Source: Adiantum capillus-veneris (Eukaryota > Streptophyta > Polypodiopsida > Polypodiales > Pteridaceae). Taken from it: a DNA stretch of 64,000 nt. The stretch covers positions 32,379,709 through 32,443,708 of the forward strand of contig CM043971.1 of NCBI GenBank assembly GCA_014529385.2. The letters run 5' to 3'. Of this stretch, positions 47,735-58,492 are shown in pieces (the stretch's first letter is position 1; each line of letters starts with the position of its first letter). The position numbers were made by a program, and so were the translations under genes. The notes beneath the pieces were generated by a model that was not told the origin of the DNA, ran no database searches, and saw only the letters and a program-made list of their open reading frames with translations.

Positions 47735-49072
47735 GCATAAATGGCGCCTTTAAGCTACGTGACTCCCACCATCTCTATGCATAGATGATGTTGTGCTTTG
47801 GGTAAGCACTTAGTGAGAGCATTGGCTGGATTTTGTGATGTATGGACCTTAACCAATGTAATAAGGCCATCCTCAAGCACTTCTCATATGAAGTGATACC
47901 GCACATCAATATGCTTTGTGCGTGCATGAAACATGGCGTTCTTTGCCAGACATGTAGCACTCTGGCTATCACAACCAAGCATAGGTGCCTTGGCAGGCAA
48001 GCCAAACTCACGGCATAGGCGTGCTAACCAAATAGCTTCTTTGGAAGCCTCAGTGGCTGAAATATATTCAGCCTCTGTCATAGACAATGCAACAATCTTT
48101 TGCAATCTAGAACACCATGAAACAGCACCTCCCGCAAGAGTAAATACATAGCCACTTGTGGATTTTCGTGTATCCACATAACCAGCCATATCAGAGTCAC
48201 AAAATCCCTTCAATTCCATCGGTCCTTTACCATAGCAGAGGCATTTGTTTTTAGTCCCTTTCAAGTACCTCATAATGGACTTCACTGCATCCCAATGCAA
48301 CCTGCCTAGATTAGCCATAAATCGGATAACAACTCCCATTGCATGGGCTATGTCAGGCCTAGTAGCAACCATAGCATACATAAGTGAACCACAAGCTGAA
48401 GCATAAGGCACACCTTGCATGTCATTGGCTTCTTCCTTTGACTTGGGACAATCATCCTTGGAGATCTTGACATATGGCTGCAATGGCACACCAAGAGGCT
48501 TTGCTTCAGCCATGTTAAATCTGTCCAGCACCTTTTCAATGTACTTCTTGCGACAAATACAATAGGCGCTTGTCTCTTTGTCGTGTAACACGCACTCCAA
48601 GTATATGTTCAGCTGCCCCAAGATCTTTCATTGAAAATGCAGATTTCAGCTGCCCTTTAAGAGCATCAACAATGCTTCTTTTCTTTGCAGCTATCAACAT
48701 ATCGTCTACATAGAGCACAAGAATGATAGGGCTGCCATCCTCATCACGTTTGGTATACAAACAATGGTCTGCATGGCTTCTTTTGTAACCATGTTTAAGC
48801 ATGAAGCGATCAAACTTCTTGTACCACTGTCTACATGATTATTTCAGCCCATACAAGCTTCTATTGAGCATACATACCAAATGTTCCTTGCCAGGGATGA
48901 CAAAACCCTTGGGTTGCTTCATGTAAAGCTCTTCTTCCACATCACCATGCAAGAAAGCGGTATCTACATCCATTTGGTCCATTTCCAAATCAAGAGCAGC
49001 CACTATGGCAAACAATACACGCAACGTGGTCATCTTCACAACAGGAGAGAACACTTCCTGAAAGTCTATGCC
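47735..49072 (-). pseudogene. Copia-G reverse transcriptase and RNase H (5' part cut off)
   Basis: Relatively fresh Ty1/copia pol. RT begins at 49072 (GIDFQEVFSPVVKMTTL), then DVDTAFLHGDVEEELYM (about 48950) and NRSLYGLK. A stop at 48839 precedes the SCRQWYKKFDRF stretch. The catalytic box LVLYVDDMLIA lies at about 48700, and a frameshift near 48600 joins it to 47884-48621. RNase H includes GFCDSDMAGYVDTRKSTSGY, SMTEAEYISATEASKEAIW and ARTKHIDVRYHFI. The sequence stops abruptly at 49072, where a gypsy LTR is inserted, and its upstream half is not found beyond that element. It lacks only the early pol and gag. Confidence 0.85.
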
Positions 49073-49693
49073 TGTTAAGGCGGTTACGCCGCTAGCGGAA
49101 GCTAAATAGCGAGAACTCAACCAACAACAGAATTTGTCAGACGAGGACGGAGCTTGACCCGCAGGCGCATGGAAACAACTAGGTGGGTGTCAAATCACCT
49201 ACTCGACCTTCTAATGACAATCACTACTAAGGAAATCAAATCTAAGTTCTAAAATACGCAAGTGACTGAAATCCGTACTACGAACGAATGCTATACAAAA
49301 CAAGATCTAGAATCATAGAATCGATCTCAAACTCAAGGGGAAGTCTATACACTAGGTAAGAACAACACCCTAAAGACTTGAATTGCAAAATCAACCCATA
49401 ACCACTCCGTGCGGTAAACGCGTATGAAGACAGGCCGAAAAATACAGGTGATCAAAACTTGACCCCGATGGTACTAATGTGTAGCTCTACTCGTTGTGGT
49501 TCTATAGATATGCTGCACGCTCCATTCCGACACACGAGTTGGAAGAAAACTCACACCGAAGCTCGTAGGAACTTACCACACATAGATGCCGATAGCGCGC
49601 ACTCTTGGTATCTGTGCGTAGCTCTCGCCGTTGCTAACACAATGGCGATGTCGCTTCTCCAATGGCGGCTCCGTAGCTCGCGTAGCTAGATAA

Positions 49694-49750
<57 letters not shown>

Positions 49751-50040
49751 ACACAGTCACGGCGCTCCAAAAACTCACTTTGATTAATAATCTGAATCCT
49801 CCCTTAGGTTACAAAAACTTTAGCTTATATACCTCAGCCTTGGAGGTGAGAACATCTCTAACTCATTACATCAGCAAGTGAAATTACTTCGGGATTACAA
49901 GCTGGAAACTCAATTGAGTCCCGTTACTTAATGAATGGCTCAAATCAAAATTAATGTCGGAAAGACATTTATTACAATCAATGGTTACAAAATGATGAGT
50001 GTGAGCGAAAATGTGGGTGTGATCCTCTGTTGGCTCAACA
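49073..50040 (-). mobile_element. Ty3/gypsy-2 3' LTR (968 bp)
   Basis: The plus strand runs TGTTAAGGCGG ... TTGGCTCAACA, so the ends are a TGTT/AACA inverted pair. It is bounded on the inside by a pyrimidine run that is a polypurine tract on the minus strand. Contains a CT microsatellite (49691-49748). It interrupts the Copia-G RT. The partner 5' LTR is not in the window because the element's 5' end is truncated near 60526. Confidence 0.8.
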
Positions 50041-50056
50041 CTCCCCCCCCTTCGCG
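50041..50056 (-). other. Polypurine tract of gypsy-2
   Basis: On the minus strand GCGAAGGGGGGGGAG directly abuts the TGTTGAG start of the LTR. Strong and clean. Confidence 0.88.
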
Positions 50057-50090
50057 TTCATGTCGTCCCCGACATGACTTTTATGCTTGG

Positions 50091-53000
50091 TCAATAAAGT
50101 CTTGTCTTCTTGAGCATCTGCAAATGTGATTCGTATCGTAGGTTGCCGATGGTCAAGGTTGGGCTGAATATTTTTCTTTCGTGGGTGAAAAAGCCTGTGT
50201 AGAAAGCTTCTTCGAATGTTTGCATGTGGAAGCTAGGCAAAAACATAATCCTTTGGTATAGGAGGTGTAACACTTTTGGAGAAGGCTGCAATGAAAGATC
50301 GTACATCATATCAGTCACCGTGTCGGCCATCGATAGTAGACTCGAGGTCGTGGCTTTATCTGGCGCGAACACTTCAATGCAAGCTAAGAGAGTCCTGCAG
50401 ATTTTCTTGAGCATCTGACACGAAAGGTCAGGAGAGCCAGTAAAGAGCTTGATGGTGCCCGTTAGGGTTTTCACCATGTAGGCTTTACCTATTCTCTCTC
50501 CTGCCTTTGGTCCTGGCATCCTGGGATAATTAAGCCAATTTGGCTTCTTTTCTGCAATCCTGCCATGCTCTTTCCAGTTTCTGACTCTTGGCACCGGGCA
50601 GAAGGTTGCATCCTCCCGAATCTCCTTTAGTGCCTCCACCAAGTAGATGAGGTAGGTTGGGTATTTGTTCAGCCAACCTTTCCTCCATCTAGGTTGTGAA
50701 TCTACTATCTTCTTTGATTGTTCCTCCTTTGTGATGTCGCCTTCGTAAAGAGCGACATACTGCTCCTCCTCTATTCTCTTTTTCGTCTTTAGCACTTCAA
50801 ATTTCATCAAAGGGAAAGGCAGGCTGGGTTGCATCCACTGTTCATGGAGCACTTTTGTGTCAAGTCCCTGAAGTCTAATGGATATTAGGAGTCTCCTCTC
50901 CCATTCCATTTCCGCCTTGGCACTCTCCTCTGCTGACTTTTCTATTTGGTCATGGAGCCTTTGTTCTTCTTCTTCAGAGATTCTTGAAGTCGAGGCCACC
51001 TCTTGAGCTGGGGCTGGATCTTCAATTGTGGTTGCCTCTCCAGTTTCTGGTAGCTCTATGGCTGCTCCACCTAATTCTTCGTCTGGTGTCTCTATCTCTC
51101 TTCTTTGTTGCTCTTGTAGATCTTGGAGCTGTTTGCGGAGGGCCTTATTCTCTGTCCGTAGTGTTTGATTTTCTAATGTGAGCCTCTCCTCTGCTGCCAA
51201 TGATCCCTCCGCAATGTGCAACCTTTGCACTTGCTCTAATCTCAGCTCTCTTTGTAAGCTTCGGACCTGGTCTTCCAAAGCTGGTATGATAGCTCCCTCT
51301 TGTTCGGTTCCTGCTCTGCTAGCTCTAGGGGTAGTCGTGAGTCTAGTGATTGTTCTTTCTTGGAGCTCGACTCTTTCCCTTAGCTCAATAAGCTCATCCT
51401 TGGCTGCCTCCAACTCATCTTCTATCCGCTCCTTTGCTTCCTGTGCACTTGTTACCTCTCTTGAATCCTCGGCTAGCTGGAGTATCAAGCCGTCTCTCTC
51501 GTTTTCTGCGTCATAGAGTGATGCTTTATGACTTTCAGATTCAGTCATAGCATTCTCTAATTTCCTCTGCAACTCTGCTTCCCTTTGTTTGGCTGTCTCA
51601 ATCTCTACTTCCTTTGCCTTGGATCTTTCTTTGATCTTGCCTAGCAGTTCATGCACCATGTGCATGTCTTTTTCATCTTCATCTGTCAACTCTAAAGCTC
51701 TTTCTGCCACCACCTCCACTGGCTTTGGCTCTTCTAGTACTTTTGGTTCGTCCAGTTTCTCTTCACTTTCTTGTTTACTCTTTGTTTTTTCCTCCGTTCC
51801 TCTCCGTTCATCTTGTTTTTGTAGGGTGATCCCATAAACTGCCTCAAGTGCCTCTTCTTCAGTGTATCCTATAGCTACCAGATCCTCATAATCATTTCTC
51901 TTTTGCTGAACTGAATCTATCTTCTTTTCTCTAGTCTCGGCCTCTGGCTTTTCCAAATCATCTGTGTCCACCTCTACTGTGGTCTCCTCCACAATTTTTT
52001 CCGTCTTCTTCGGGCTTGGTACATCAGTCATAGAGGGATATATGTCCTCATCTTCCTTGGCTTTCCCTTTGTCGGCTTGCCCGTCTTTCTCTTGAGGCTT
52101 AGTAGACTCATCTACTTTCCTTTTCCCCTTGTCGTCTTTTTTCAGCTCAGCTTTTAAAAGCTGTACCTCCTCTTCAGTGTATGGCTCGACATGTTGCTGC
52201 TCCAGTATAGCCTCTGACTCCTCATAAGCTTTAATATATTGATCGTATTGATCAACATGTGGCCTGGCTGAGCTAGTTCCGACTTTGGTGGGGTCTGGCA
52301 CCCACTTTTCTTCAAAGTCACCCTTTAGAGCTCTTTCCGCTCTAAACTGCTCCACTAGTCTTTCCATTCTTGCCACTTTCTGACTTTTGGTTTGCTTGGG
52401 AGCAACCTTCTTCTTTACTTTCTTCATAAGCGGCTCGTCCACCTCCTCTTCAGGTTCTGAAACTATTTCTAGTTTCCGGCGTGCTCTTGTGGACGCCCTC
52501 TTGGATACTTCGGGCTGTTCTTCCTCCTCGTCGGCTTCTCTAAGCCACTCATTCTGGGAGGGAACCTTTGGCCACTGATCTCTAGCTCCAATAGCTTCAT
52601 AAGCTATTCTTGTCAGAATTTCCGCTCCTCCTATGTACCTTGGCTTCTTGTTGTGCATGGAAATTACTTGCTCATGGATGTGTTGAGCGTAATTCACCTC
52701 TTTTGGCATATTGCTCTTTAATGACCATGTGATGGTGGTCGCAATGGCATGGGGTGGTGTCGTATACTTTTGCGGTCTTTTACTGCAAACATGAAGAAAT
52801 TGGTTGTACAGTCGGCAAAGGGTTGCCGCTCTTGGGTCCGCCATATCTCCATAGGTTGCATTTTGCTTCTTGGGCCCATAGACCTCTATGGCCTCCCTTC
52901 TTTCCCTGACCAAGCTCCCTTTGTTGTGCAGCTTCAATGAATCTACAATGAGCTGTGGAGTGATCTGTACTTCTACTTTCTCTCCATCCATGGCTGTCAA

Positions 53001-53359
53001 TGTGGCTTTTCCATCCTTCTGAATGGATGTTGCCAACTCGTACACTCTTCTTGTATCCACACCTGATGGTCTCGAGGTGAAGAAACTGTGGAAGTCTGCC
53101 CTTTCCAGGTACCTGCTGATGTCTTCTGACCTGCTATAATCTACCAATTCCTGTGGGATCATCGGTACATCCACCGCTTGCCCTTGAGGATCTCTGAAAG
53201 TCCCCTGGTAGATCCCTCTTTCTCCAATACTGCTTCCTCCACCCAAGTTTTTGTGGGCTTGAGGGTTTCTGCTGGAATGTCAAAGGGTTCCGCTTCTGCA
53301 AGAGCATCTTTGATTGTCGGTCTTTTTCTCTTCGTTGCCGATAACTTGGCGGAATCCAT
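50091..53359 (-). CDS. Extra sense-strand ORF of gypsy-2, about 1,050 residues, unknown function
   Basis: Uninterrupted 1051-codon frame (53246-50091), ending 35 bp before the polypurine tract. Another frame (53359-53159, MDSAKLSATKRKRP ... LKPTKTWVEEAVL) overlaps its start, so the original start was probably the ATG at 53359, with a frameshift near 53200. Residues about 20-225 form a compact domain (VPMIPQELVDYS, DFHSFF, TPPHAIATTITWSLKSNMP, IGGAEILTRIAYEAIG). From memory this resembles the 'putative plant transposon protein' domain of extra ORFs in plant Ty3 elements, which is tentative. Residues about 235-560 are highly charged with KKVKKK clusters, 560-800 are heptad-rich coiled coil, and 830-1051 are a second globular domain rich in Trp/Pro/Leu. 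No signal peptide, membrane anchor or zinc knuckle is seen, so it is neither an obvious envelope nor a normal gag. Confidence 0.7.
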
Positions 53360-53439
53360 GGATCCTGTAACTCCAATTTCAGAAGTTAGCATCTTTTTAG
53401 TACTGAAAGCCGAAATGAAGCTTTTAACTATTCAAATGA

Positions 53440-54600
53440 CTTGAAAATTGAAACATGAGCTATTCAGGGCCTAAGGATGCAAGGTAGGTGAAAAAATATG
53501 CAAAATGGGCTCAAAATCATGTTGGAGACATCATACGCGTATGATGTCTTTTGTGTCAAAATGACTTCATATTGGTTGTGCTTGTAGCTGATAGTGTATA
53601 CATGAGTATCATATGCATGGATTTGAGTTTGGATACCATTTGGTCAAGTTTTGGCCAATTTAGTCCAGTTCTGGCTCTTGGCAAAATTTTGAAAGAGATT
53701 TAAATTTTATGATCCAACTTGGATAAGACTTGGTGGTTCACTTTCAAATGGCATGTAGATCACTTCTGTTTGGTGGTTGAAGCCCTGAGGTGCCAAAATC
53801 ACATAGTGAGACATCATACGCGTATGATGTCTTTTAGTGTATTTTTGGACCAAATTTCTCTATTGGATTTGGCTTTAGATAGGCTTATTCAGTGGATTTA
53901 TGAAGTTTGGATAGATTTTGGGCTAAAAATGGCTCTGGAGACATCATACGCGTATGATGTCTTTTTCATCAATTTTGCATGGGAGTGGTTCTGTGGACTC
54001 CCCATGTACTAGTGAAGGACTATATCTACTTAAATCTTGGTTTGGACTTGAGTATGTTGGATTTGGGCCAAAAATAGGCTTTAGGTGAAGGATTTTCCCT
54101 CAATTGGGCTAATGGGGTGATCCTCTTGACCAAATGGTTCCAAATTTCATATGTAGCATGTATTAGATATGTATAATGGATGTGTGATGACAAATGAGCA
54201 GTTTTGGCTCTGTAAGTGCAAATAGACATCATACGCGTATGATGTCTTTTGTGTCAAAATGTGCTTTTTGGTTCCAGATAGCTTGTAGATGTGTTAATCA
54301 ACAATCCTACAAAGTTTCAATGAGTTTGGAGTTACTTTGACAAAATTAGGACCAAAAATCAATTTTATGGCCTACTTTGCGTCTTTTTTTTTTCCTTGGG
54401 TTTTCTAACTCCAATTCTCATGATACTTGGTTCATAGGATGTGATTAACATGTGGAATGAGGCTATGCACTCAAATGTTGAAATAGATGTGAAATTCATG
54501 TTGTGAGACATCATACGCGTATGATGTCTTTTCTTGAAATGTTGGTCTTTTTGTGCAAAGAATGCTTTGTGCTAGTGCCCTAAGCCCTGCTAACTAGTTT
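53440..54600 (-). repeat. Gypsy-2 spacer with five identical 24-nt palindromes
   Basis: The perfect palindrome AGACATCATACG plus its reverse complement occurs at 53526-53549, 53809-53832, 53939-53962, 54224-54247 and 54506-54529. Start-to-start spacings are 283, 130, 285 and 282 bp. Between the palindromes the sequence is only loosely repetitive (TTTTGTGTCAAAATG after copies 1 and 4), so the palindrome itself is conserved while its surroundings have drifted. The block is noncoding and lies between the pol frame and the extra ORF. Confidence 0.92.
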
Positions 54601-55265
54601 TCAACTTAAAAAGTCATCAGTTTAGCTAAAAAGCCCCCTTATAGGCATTTTAGTCTCCGAAGTCGTCTTTTTGCCTTGGAGTTGAATTTCTTCAACTTTT
54701 CTTCTCGAGAGTTGCATTTCCAGCTCATTGGATATGTTGTGAAGCCATCTATTTGGTTGAACTTGACTTTGGCTTCTCGTTCTCCATCTTTCTCCTTTTG
54801 GTTGCTCGAAAGCGTCTTTTTCACCATCGGTAAGTGAATCAGCTTTCTTTTGGGTTTTGCTTGCAAACATAAGTCATCCATGTATATTTGAAGCTGCTTG
54901 TGAAGTTTCATTTCATTCGGTCCTCAATTTCAGCCGTTATGCCAAAATGACGCTTTGTGTGTCCGCAGCCAAATCGGTTGTTCCGACCTACTTTTGGTGG
55001 TTCAAACCTGGAGATACTCTATGGTTGCATTGTCCTTGATGTGGTTGAACTTCTTGTGAAGTTTCGTGTCGTTTCGACAATTTTTTCCTGTCTGCCTCTT
55101 GCAGGCTCTGTTGACCTAGGGTTTTTCCAGTCGTTCTTTCTCGAGCTTTGAGTGTTAGAAACCCATCTTCTATACTAGGGTAACCCACCTATAAGTTATT
55201 GCAAGGTTTGGTTAGGCGGTTGTGCCACTACCTAGCATTCTACCGCATTCCCCGTCTGCTCTTGT
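54601..55265 (-). other. Gypsy-2 spacer containing an RT-motif fragment
   Basis: A minus-strand frame at 54639-54911 includes LQIYMDDLCLQ. The 22 bases 54868-54889 are identical to 60071-60092, which encode the RT active site EIYMDDLC of this same element. The rest of the segment is not RT, so a short pol fragment seems to have been copied into the spacer. GAAGTTTC-TTTC-TTCGG/-GTGTCGTTTCG words are repeated around it. Confidence 0.45.
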
Positions 55266-56008
55266 TTCTTGGTTTTGGTCAGTTTTCACGACAAAAGTTA
55301 ATGATAGGCATCAAAAGCTTATGGCAACGAGTCTACCTCTCATTTCTGGTGTCCTCTGAGCTCTCGTAGCAGTCGTAGAAGGCTGTAGAAGGTTGGATGC
55401 TCCTGTGTGCTCTTTGCTCTCTCCAAGAAGGTAATAGTGAAAATGAGCTTGAAAGTGAAGTGAAAAATACTTAACTTCGGACTTCTCGGATCACTTGTTA
55501 CCAAATTTGACATGTGCTCTTATCTCGTTGTGAAATGCACTTTAGGATTTGAAATTTCTCAATTTGGACTCCGTTTGACCTGTTTCTGAGAAATCTGTTC
55601 ACTTTGCCAAAATTCTGTCATTTCGGGCTTTCCGCAACTTTTCCCGAATTGTACTCAATTTTTACCATGGGTTGCCCTTGTCATTAGGATCATCACCATC
55701 TATTCTTTTCTTTTTTCTGATCTCGTTTCACCTGCTTTTTATTTTTCTTTTACTTTTATCAAGAAAATCATAAAAAATAAAGGAAAATAGCAAATTGAAG
55801 CCAAAAAATTCCAAACATACACAATAAATAGCTGGTAACCCTGTGTATATGAATATACACTTATTTGTGATTTCTGGACTTGGATTATCACTTTTTTCCA
55901 CTTTTTAGCTCCAAAAACACTCTCATTTAGTGATATTTACACGTCTAGAGACCCAAATTCATCATTTGATCTCTTCTTATTGCAAAACAAGGTATATAAG
56001 GGCATAAA
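55266..56008. other. Gypsy-2 spacer, no feature recognised
   Basis: AT-rich, noncoding sequence between the spacer repeats and the pol frame. Nothing recognised. Confidence 0.4.
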
Positions 56009-56310
56009 TATTATCAATATCCGCAATCAAACATAAAAATTGTAAAATCATGTAAGACACTGCCCTTGTAATATAATTTTTGTTTTTCTTTGTTTTTGTC
56101 GCTTGTAGCTGCTTTGTAGCTCTTGTATACCTGTATACCTCCCCCCCTCCTAGTCTGAGTATTATCAATATCCGCAATCAAACATAAAAATTGTAAAATC
56201 ATGTAAGACACTGCCCTTGTAATATAATTTTTGTTTTTCTTTGTTTTTGTCGCTTGTAGCTGCTTTCTAGCTCTTGTATACCTGTATACCTCCCCCCCTC
56301 CTAGTCTGAG
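56009..56310 (-). repeat. 151-bp tandem duplication carrying polypurine tracts
   Basis: Units 56009-56159 and 56160-56310 are nearly identical (TATTATCAATATCCGCAATC to CCTAGTCTGA). Each contains a pyrimidine run CCTCCCCCCCTCC, which is a G-rich polypurine tract on the element's sense strand, right after the pol frame ends. Confidence 0.9.
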
Positions 56311-56323
56311 TCCTCCCGGACGA

Positions 56324-58492
56324 CTATGAAGTGTTTGTGGGCGAAGCATTGTAGTTGTTTTGGTCATAAGTTCCCAATGCAATTGCAGAGCGATGATACA
56401 ATAGTCTTTCCAATAAAGCTGCTCTTTGTTTGATTGAAGGATTGGGGGTCGGGTTTTGGGTTGGTTTTGGCACTTCGGTAGTAGAATCAGTAGATGGATT
56501 CTTCTTTACTTTGTTGTTCTTTTTTACAATCCAAATCTGCTTCCGCTTCACTTGTGCTTGCCACAAACTCTTTGCGACCCAAACCTGCTTTGTTCTTTGT
56601 GTTGATTTCCTCGACTTTAAATACCTAGGAGTTTCCGTTGATTGTACTGAAGGGAGTTCCTGTTTACAAATCTTTGGGATCCAAATTTGCTTGCTATAGC
56701 TTTGTGCCGTCATGAACTTCTTTGGAATCCAGGTCTGTTTTGCTGTCCTTGATTGTCTGGAATCACTCTGTTGTCCGGTATTGAAGACTCTGTTTTCCAC
56801 CTTTGTGTTCTCTGGCACAACGTTTTTTGGTCTCCATACCAACTTTGACTCCGTTTTTTCCCAAGGTTGAGCTGTTATATTATTGCTTGTCTTCCTTATC
56901 CACTGTTGAGAATTCCTCGTCGAAGAGTAATCCGGTTGTATAGAAACTTTTGGTTGCCATTGCTTCTTCTTTTTCTCTGGTTGTTGTTTACCTTTGTTCT
57001 TGGATTCCTCCTTTGGAGTTGGCTCTTCTCCTTTGGTGAACTTAACTGATTGACTTTCGCCTTCGTATTTGATAAGCACTGATTTAGAACTCCAGTCAAT
57101 CATTGCATTGTATTGCTTCTGCCATGGTTGTCCTAGCAATAATGGATGTTGTGTAGCTTGGTCTTCAACCACGTAAAACATATGAGGATACACATACTGG
57201 TTAATCTGTATATGTAAAACTGTGCATCCGACAGTTTTGATTGAATTCTCAGAGTAACTCTTTAACTCTTGCTTGGCAGTTTGCAATTTAGTGTCATTTG
57301 TCAATTGTCTATACAAACTGAGTGAAAGTAGGTTAGTTTGAGCTCCTGAATCCAATAGTGCTCTGGCTTTGATTTGGTTGGTTCCTACTTTGCATTCAAT
57401 GATGGGTTCTTCTTTGTCATTATCCATTTCTGTTATACTGACGGCGTTTATTCGTATTGCTCCTTCATTGCGCTGTTTCTGACGTAGTAGTCTTCTTTTC
57501 TCCATTCTTTCCTTCGCCTCGGCTTGCGCTTCCTCCACAATCTTTTTCTTTTTCTCGACACGCAGCTTTTCTTGATGTATTTTGAGAAGCATGTCTTGGG
57601 TTAGCGGCAAAAGATACTTTTTCACTCTGCATCCACTAATCCAATTGGGCATTTCTTCTCCATCTAATGTAGCAAGCTTGACGGCTCCACTTGGTGATAG
57701 ATCTTTAATCACCAGAGGTCCCATCCCTCGCTTTTTAAGCTTCTTAGCATGCTGTTTCAGAGTGTAAACTAGGACATAGTCCCCAACCTTAAACTCTTTA
57801 GTCTGCACATGCTTATCAAAAAATTCCTTTTGTCGCCTTTTTTGAGCGTAGATAGAAGCTACTGCTTTTAGGCGAATCTCGTCTAGCTTTTCCAGGTCAT
57901 CTATTCTATCAGAAAGCTCGTGCCCTGTCCACTCTAGATCCTTAGCCACCCTTAAGGTTGAAATCAAGAATTCTATTGGTAAGATAGCATTTAGCCCAAA
58001 AACCATGTTATATGGGGTCGTTCCTATTGATGTTTTATATGCTACCCTATATGCCCATAATGTTGAATGCAACTTCTGGTCCCAGTCAGTTCTCGACTCA
58101 AATACAATCTTCGTAAGGATCGTGCATATGGTTTTGTTTGTTGCTTCAGCTTGTCCGTTTGCTTGTGGATGATACGGGGCTGATTTCCTATGGATCACCA
58201 TGAATTCATCTAGAAGGATCTCTATCACTTCATTTATAAAATGCGTGCCTCGATCACTCACAATTTCTATTGGCAATCCATATCATACAAAGACGTATTC
58301 ATATAGAAATTGTGTCGTGGTCCTGGCATCTGCTTTTTGAGTTGCCTTTGCTTCGACCCACTTTGTTAGATAGTCTGTAGCCACAACGATGTATTGTGCA
58401 TGAGTCTTATATGCAGGAGGTGAAATGGGTCCGACATAATCAATCCCCCATTTTGCAAAAGCTCTTGCCCCCATCATTGGTCTAAGCGGCAT
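56324..58492 (-). CDS. Gypsy-2 integrase core fused to a downstream retropepsin and WxPK repeats
   Basis: The integrase core starts at 58492 (KWGIDYVGPI). One stop (58283-58285) interrupts it, then a 650-codon frame runs from 58276. Frame residues: SDRGTHF (catalytic Asp8), NGQAEATNK (Glu44, D-x35-E spacing kept), a C-terminal SH3-like DYVLVYTLK region (about 160-225), then a basic coiled linker (230-285). Residues about 287-405 are a retropepsin: ALLDSGAQTNLLS (Asp309) and HPLLLGQPWQKQYNAMIDW, the usual LG-PW-IDW carboxyl half. The tail (about 430-620) repeats a (Q/K)xW(I/V/Q/R)xPK-like motif at least six times. Ty3/gypsy protease normally precedes RT; here it follows integrase in one open frame. 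Intact apart from the stop before residue 1. Confidence 0.88.

Noticed and set aside
51178-51837. Ser-rich plus-strand frames opposite the gypsy-2 extra ORF
   Set aside because: Antisense of a Glu/Lys-rich coding strand, which yields Ser/Phe/Leu-rich shadows.
53526-54529. CRISPR-like reading of the five palindromes
   Set aside because: Only five copies at about 283-bp spacing, inside a eukaryotic retrotransposon with no associated genes.
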